From Clostridiales bacterium CHKCI001 (GTDB lineage: Bacteria; Bacillota; Clostridia; Lachnospirales; Lachnospiraceae), in NCBI GenBank assembly GCA_900045905.1, contig FCNS01000036.1:223388-287387 (forward strand): DNA of 64,000 bases, in the 5' to 3' direction. Shown piece by piece: positions 61,460 through 64,000 of this stretch (positions within the stretch are counted from its first letter, which is position 1; every line of letters starts with the position of its first letter). The notes below the pieces were generated by a model. That model made no database searches and was not told the DNA's origin. It was given only the letters and a program-made list of their open reading frames with translations. The position numbers and the translations under genes are program-made.

Positions 61460-62980
61460 TTATTTTATTACATAAATATAATTTTTCTTTTCTTGAGATC
61501 CTCCACGAATCTGGAACCCATGTGCTTGGTAGTACAAGACTCGTTCGATATCTTTCTCTTCTAGCCGCTCTCCTGGCATAAAGAATGGGATTCCTGGTGG
61601 ATAAATATAACTGCTTTCTGCGCAGATTCTTCCTGACGCTTTTTCTAAATGAACCAGTTCCTTTTCTTTTAAAGAAGCTTCATAAGGGCATAATACTGTT
61701 TGATGTTTAAAATTCCAATACTCTGCGCTCACTTGTAAATACGATTTTTTTCCCATTTCCCCTTCTATTTTATCACTTAATTTCCATTTGTCACCCACTT
61801 TATTATACCTTATCTTAGAAGTCTTTTCTTTTTTTCTATCTACATCCATAACTTTATCCAGCTCTTTCAAAGCATTTATAAGACGATTGATTCCTTCCTC
61901 ACTATCCATAACAGAAGTCATTGCAATTACATAATTTGGAGTGGACATTTCCATTTCCAAATGATATTTTTCTCTCAATAAGTTCATAATCCGTTCCCCT
62001 GACCAACTTTCTAATTGACTTCCAAATACTAATTTCGAACAATCGAAGTCCCAGATTTCACTTTTTCCAATACATCTAGAAGATAAATGCCAAATATTTT
62101 TTAATTGTGCAAGTTCCCTATAAATTCCCTTTAATTTTCTTTCATAATCCTGCATACAAGTCTCTGCATTTTCTTCCATCCATATAAGACAAGAATCAAT
62201 GCTAGCCATCAACACATAAGATGGACTAGAAGTCTGATATATTTGTAAATAAAATTTTAATTGATCTACCGAGACTAAGCTCCCTTTTTTATGCAAAATT
62301 CCAGTTTGTGTCATAGATGGAAGTGTTTTATGCAAACTTTGTACCACAAGATCAGCTCCGCATTCCAATGCTGATTTTGGGAACTGAGTTCCATAAACAA
62401 AATGAGCTCCATGTGCTTCATCGACAATAAGGGGAACACCATATTTATGTGAAATTTCTGCGATTGTTTTAACATCAGAAACAATGCCTTCATAAGTAGG
62501 AGAAACAATCACAACTGCTTTTATATTTGAGTGTAATTTCAGTTCCTTTTCTATATCCATAGGACAGATTCCACCATTGATCCATGTTCCTTCTAAAATC
62601 TTTGGATAAACATAATATGGCTTCAATTTTCTAAGAAAAACTGCATGAAAAACTGATTTATGACAATTTCGAGCAATCAAAATTTCATCTCCAATTTTGG
62701 TTACTGCTGAAATTGCACTCAAAATCCCTGATGTAGAACCATTTATTAAATAAAAACTTCGATCTGCACCATAAAATTTCGCTGCCTCTTCCATTTTTTC
62801 TTTTAATATTCCTTCTGGATGATGCAAATCATCAAAACCATGAATCTCCGTTATATCAATAGAATAAGAACAATCAAATAATGGAATTCTTTTATGTCCA
62901 GGCATATGAAATGGATAAAAATCTTCTTTACTATACCCTTCTAATTTTTTATAAAGCGACTGCACATTCTTTTCTTCCAT
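61460..62980 (-). CDS. Orn/Lys/Arg decarboxylase-family PLP enzyme (YaaO/SpeA type)
   Basis: The 506-residue fold-type I PLP protein starts SLYKKLEGYSKEDFYPFHMPGHKR, and has GSTSGILSAISAVTKIGDEIL, VSPTYEGIVSDV, PLIVDEAHGAHF and the PLP-lysine motif VVQSLHKTLPSMTQTG. These are the marks of the arginine/lysine/ornithine decarboxylase family that feeds polyamine synthesis. It heads the operon that runs through holB to rsmI, a position it also has in many Firmicutes. The amino acid substrate cannot be fixed from motifs alone. Confidence 0.92.
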   Translation of the reverse strand: MEEKNVQSLYKKLEGYSKEDFYPFHMPGHKRIPLFDCSYSIDITEIHGFDDLHHPEGILKEKMEEAAKFYGADRSFYLINGSTSGILSAISAVTKIGDEILIARNCHKSVFHAVFLRKLKPYYVYPKILEGTWINGGICPMDIEKELKLHSNIKAVVIVSPTYEGIVSDVKTIAEISHKYGVPLIVDEAHGAHFVYGTQFPKSALECGADLVVQSLHKTLPSMTQTGILHKKGSLVSVDQLKFYLQIYQTSSPSYVLMASIDSCLIWMEENAETCMQDYERKLKGIYRELAQLKNIWHLSSRCIGKSEIWDFDCSKLVFGSQLESWSGERIMNLLREKYHLEMEMSTPNYVIAMTSVMDSEEGINRLINALKELDKVMDVDRKKEKTSKIRYNKVGDKWKLSDKIEGEMGKKSYLQVSAEYWNFKHQTVLCPYEASLKEKELVHLEKASGRICAESSYIYPPGIPFFMPGERLEEKDIERVLYYQAHGFQIRGGSQEKKNYIYVIK

Positions 62981-63016
62981 TCCATGTTATCTCCTTGGTA
63001 AAATTTTCTTTTAAAA

Positions 63017-63070
63017 ACAAAAGGAACCTCCACTGGAGCTTCCTTTTACGTATCATAATAATCAAAAAAG
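63017..63070 (+). repeat. terminator-like tailed hairpin repeat
   Basis: AAAAGGAACCTCCACTGGAG is followed by CTTCCTTTTACGTATCATAATAATCAAAAAAG. This is a copy of the dispersed family, in plus orientation although both neighbours are on the minus strand. Its stem may terminate the tRNA transcript. Confidence 0.7.
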
Positions 63071-63104
63071 ACTATTCAGAAAATCACCTAAATAATTAAA
63101 AAAA

Positions 63105-63177
<73 letters not shown>

Positions 63178-63323
63178 ATATTATTTTACTATTAAATTTT
63201 CAGCTCAGTTGGCTCTGTTGTTCTTATTCACTTTGTTCACAAGAACTGCTTTCATACTAAACTTGTTTCGTCGCTACGCTCCTGACTTGCTAAGTATTCA
63301 ATGCATGAGCTATCTGGCCATGA
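63178..63323. pseudogene. spacer with tRNA-derived fragments
   Basis: This 146-base spacer is far longer than the others in the cluster. The segment 63307-63320 on the minus strand reads GGCCAGATAGCTC, like the 5' end of tRNA-Phe. AGCTCAGTTGG at 63202-63212, in the opposite orientation, is a D-arm sequence. No intact tRNA can be folded, so it looks like recombination debris. Confidence 0.5.
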
Positions 63324-63397
63324 TTGCGGGAATAGGATTTGAACCTATGACCTTCGGGTTATGAGCCCGACGAGCTTCCAGACTGCTCCACCCCGCG
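63324..63397 (-). tRNA. initiator tRNA-fMet (CAT)
   Basis: CGCGGGG at the 5' end leaves the C1-A72 mismatch of initiator tRNAs. The anticodon stem-loop CGGGCTCATAACCCG has the three G-C pairs specific to initiators. Confidence 0.95.
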
Positions 63398-63416
63398 ATA
63401 ATATTTAATTTACAAC

Positions 63417-63498
63417 TGGATGGAGGTGGATTCGAACCACCGAAGCATGTTGCAGCAGATTTACAGTCTGTCCCCTTTGGCCACTCGGGAATCCATCC
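63417..63498 (-). tRNA. tRNA-Tyr (GTA)
   Basis: This is an 82-base class II tRNA with a long variable arm. The acceptor is GGATGGA/TCCATCC, the anticodon loop CTGTAAA, and the T-loop GTTCGAATC. Confidence 0.95.
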
Positions 63499-63502
63499 AA
63501 AA

Positions 63503-63575
63503 AGCCGATGATCGGACTCGAACCGATAACCTGCTGATTACAAATCAGCTGCTCTGCCAATTGAGCCACATCGGC
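63503..63575 (-). tRNA. tRNA-Thr (TGT)
   Basis: The acceptor is GCCGATG/CATCGGC, the anticodon stem-loop CTGATTTGTAATCAG, and the T-loop GTTCGAGTC. It is separated by 4 bases from tRNA-Tyr. Confidence 0.95.
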
Positions 63576-63607
63576 ATAATTCTTAAACCAGAATTATGAA
63601 AACTAAA

Positions 63608-63680
63608 TGGGACCTACAGGGCTCGAACCTGTGACCCTCTGCTTGTAAGGCAGATGCTCTCCCAGCTGAGCTAAGATCCC
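63608..63680 (-). tRNA. tRNA-Val (TAC)
   Basis: The acceptor is GGGATCT/AGGTCCC (with G-U), the anticodon stem-loop CTGCCTTACAAGCAG, and the T-loop GTTCGAGCC. Confidence 0.95.
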
Positions 63681-63713
63681 ATTTCTCAACAAATATATAA
63701 CATATCTGTCAAA

Positions 63714-63787
63714 CGACCCGGAAGGGACTCGAACCCTCGGCCTCCGCCGTGACAGGGCGGCGCTCTAACCAACTGAGCCACCGGGCC
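63714..63787 (-). tRNA. tRNA-Asp (GTC)
   Basis: The acceptor is GGCCCGG/CCGGGTC with discriminator G. The anticodon stem-loop CGCCCTGTCACGGCG fits Asp. It is the first tRNA after the 23S gene. Confidence 0.95.
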
Positions 63788-63894
63788 ATAAAGGTATATA
63801 CCTTCAAAACTACACACAAAACTTCTTCATCCTATTTCCTATCCTTCTAACCTTCGAGTTTCTTCGCTCCTTTTCGCTCCCAAACTCTTCCTCA

Positions 63895-64000
63895 GGTTAT
63901 GCCCTCGACCGATTAGTAACAGTCAGCTCCATACATTACTGTACTTCCACCTCTGCCCTATCTACCTCGTCGTCTTCAAGGGGTCTTACTTCTTTCAAAT
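63895..64000 (-). rRNA. 23S rRNA, 3' end (partial)
   Basis: On the minus strand the sequence contains GACGAGGTAGATAGG, GGAGCTGACTGTTACTAATC and the closing GGTCGAGGGCATAACC, the conserved last 100 bases of bacterial 23S rRNA. The gene continues beyond the window. No 5S rRNA follows before the tRNA genes. Confidence 0.93.

Overview
The window looks like a stretch of a low-GC Firmicutes chromosome, most likely a gut Lachnospiraceae (Clostridium cluster XIVa). The grounds are AT-rich intergenic DNA, strong AGGAGG ribosome sites, a T-box leader before ileS, ChW-repeat surface enzymes, an anaerobic (class III) ribonucleotide reductase, rubrerythrin, and the Bacillus-like order of decarboxylase, nucleotide kinase, holB, ricT, trmN6 and rsmI. 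The genus cannot be fixed from sequence alone.

Layout. 0-11.5 kb: housekeeping and envelope genes (partial YesL-like protein, glycogen phosphorylase, T-box controlled ileS, a glycosyltransferase with a large membrane protein, PerR-type rubrerythrin). 11.8-17.2 kb: a GH105-type hydrolase with its LacI regulator, then sua5, rpiB, a TIM-barrel isomerase and a nitroreductase. 17.4-29.5 kb: fructan locus 1, with two ABC permeases, a binding lipoprotein, an intracellular GH32 beta-fructosidase and a 1748-residue secreted GH32 whose nucleophile position is Glu, as in endo-inulinases. A divergent LacI regulator faces it, and no ABC ATPase is present. 29.5-37.2 kb: a candidate small RNA, NrdR-controlled nrdD with a fused redoxin domain, a cytosolic ParB-like/BMP fusion protein with a metallophosphatase, a small membrane protein, and a MerR-GNAT pair. 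37.4-42.2 kb: trehalose system treR-treP-treC with phased operators. 42.3-54.9 kb: fructan locus 2, with a secreted exo-type GH32 fructanase, a mannose-family PTS (levDEFG plus a small membrane protein), and a four-gene sensor unit (sugar-binding protein, histidine kinase, response regulator, second binding protein) laid out like Streptococcus LevQRST. 55-63 kb: sugar-nucleotide reductase, a 21-bp-phased DnaA-box array, pgsA, a structured orphan RNA-like segment, and the replication/translation operon. 63.1-64 kb: six tRNAs following the 3' end of a 23S rRNA gene, all on the minus strand, with no 5S gene between them.

How it works together. The two fructan loci are complementary. Locus 1 would cut inulin-type chains outside the cell, import oligosaccharides by ABC transport and hydrolyse them inside. 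Locus 2 would release fructose from chain ends and import it by PTS under extracellular sugar sensing. Both secreted enzymes carry near-identical six-unit ChW tails, so they probably share a cell-surface attachment. Two dispersed repeat families run through the window: a terminator-like hairpin with a conserved tail, and a hairpin placed directly before the ribosome binding site.
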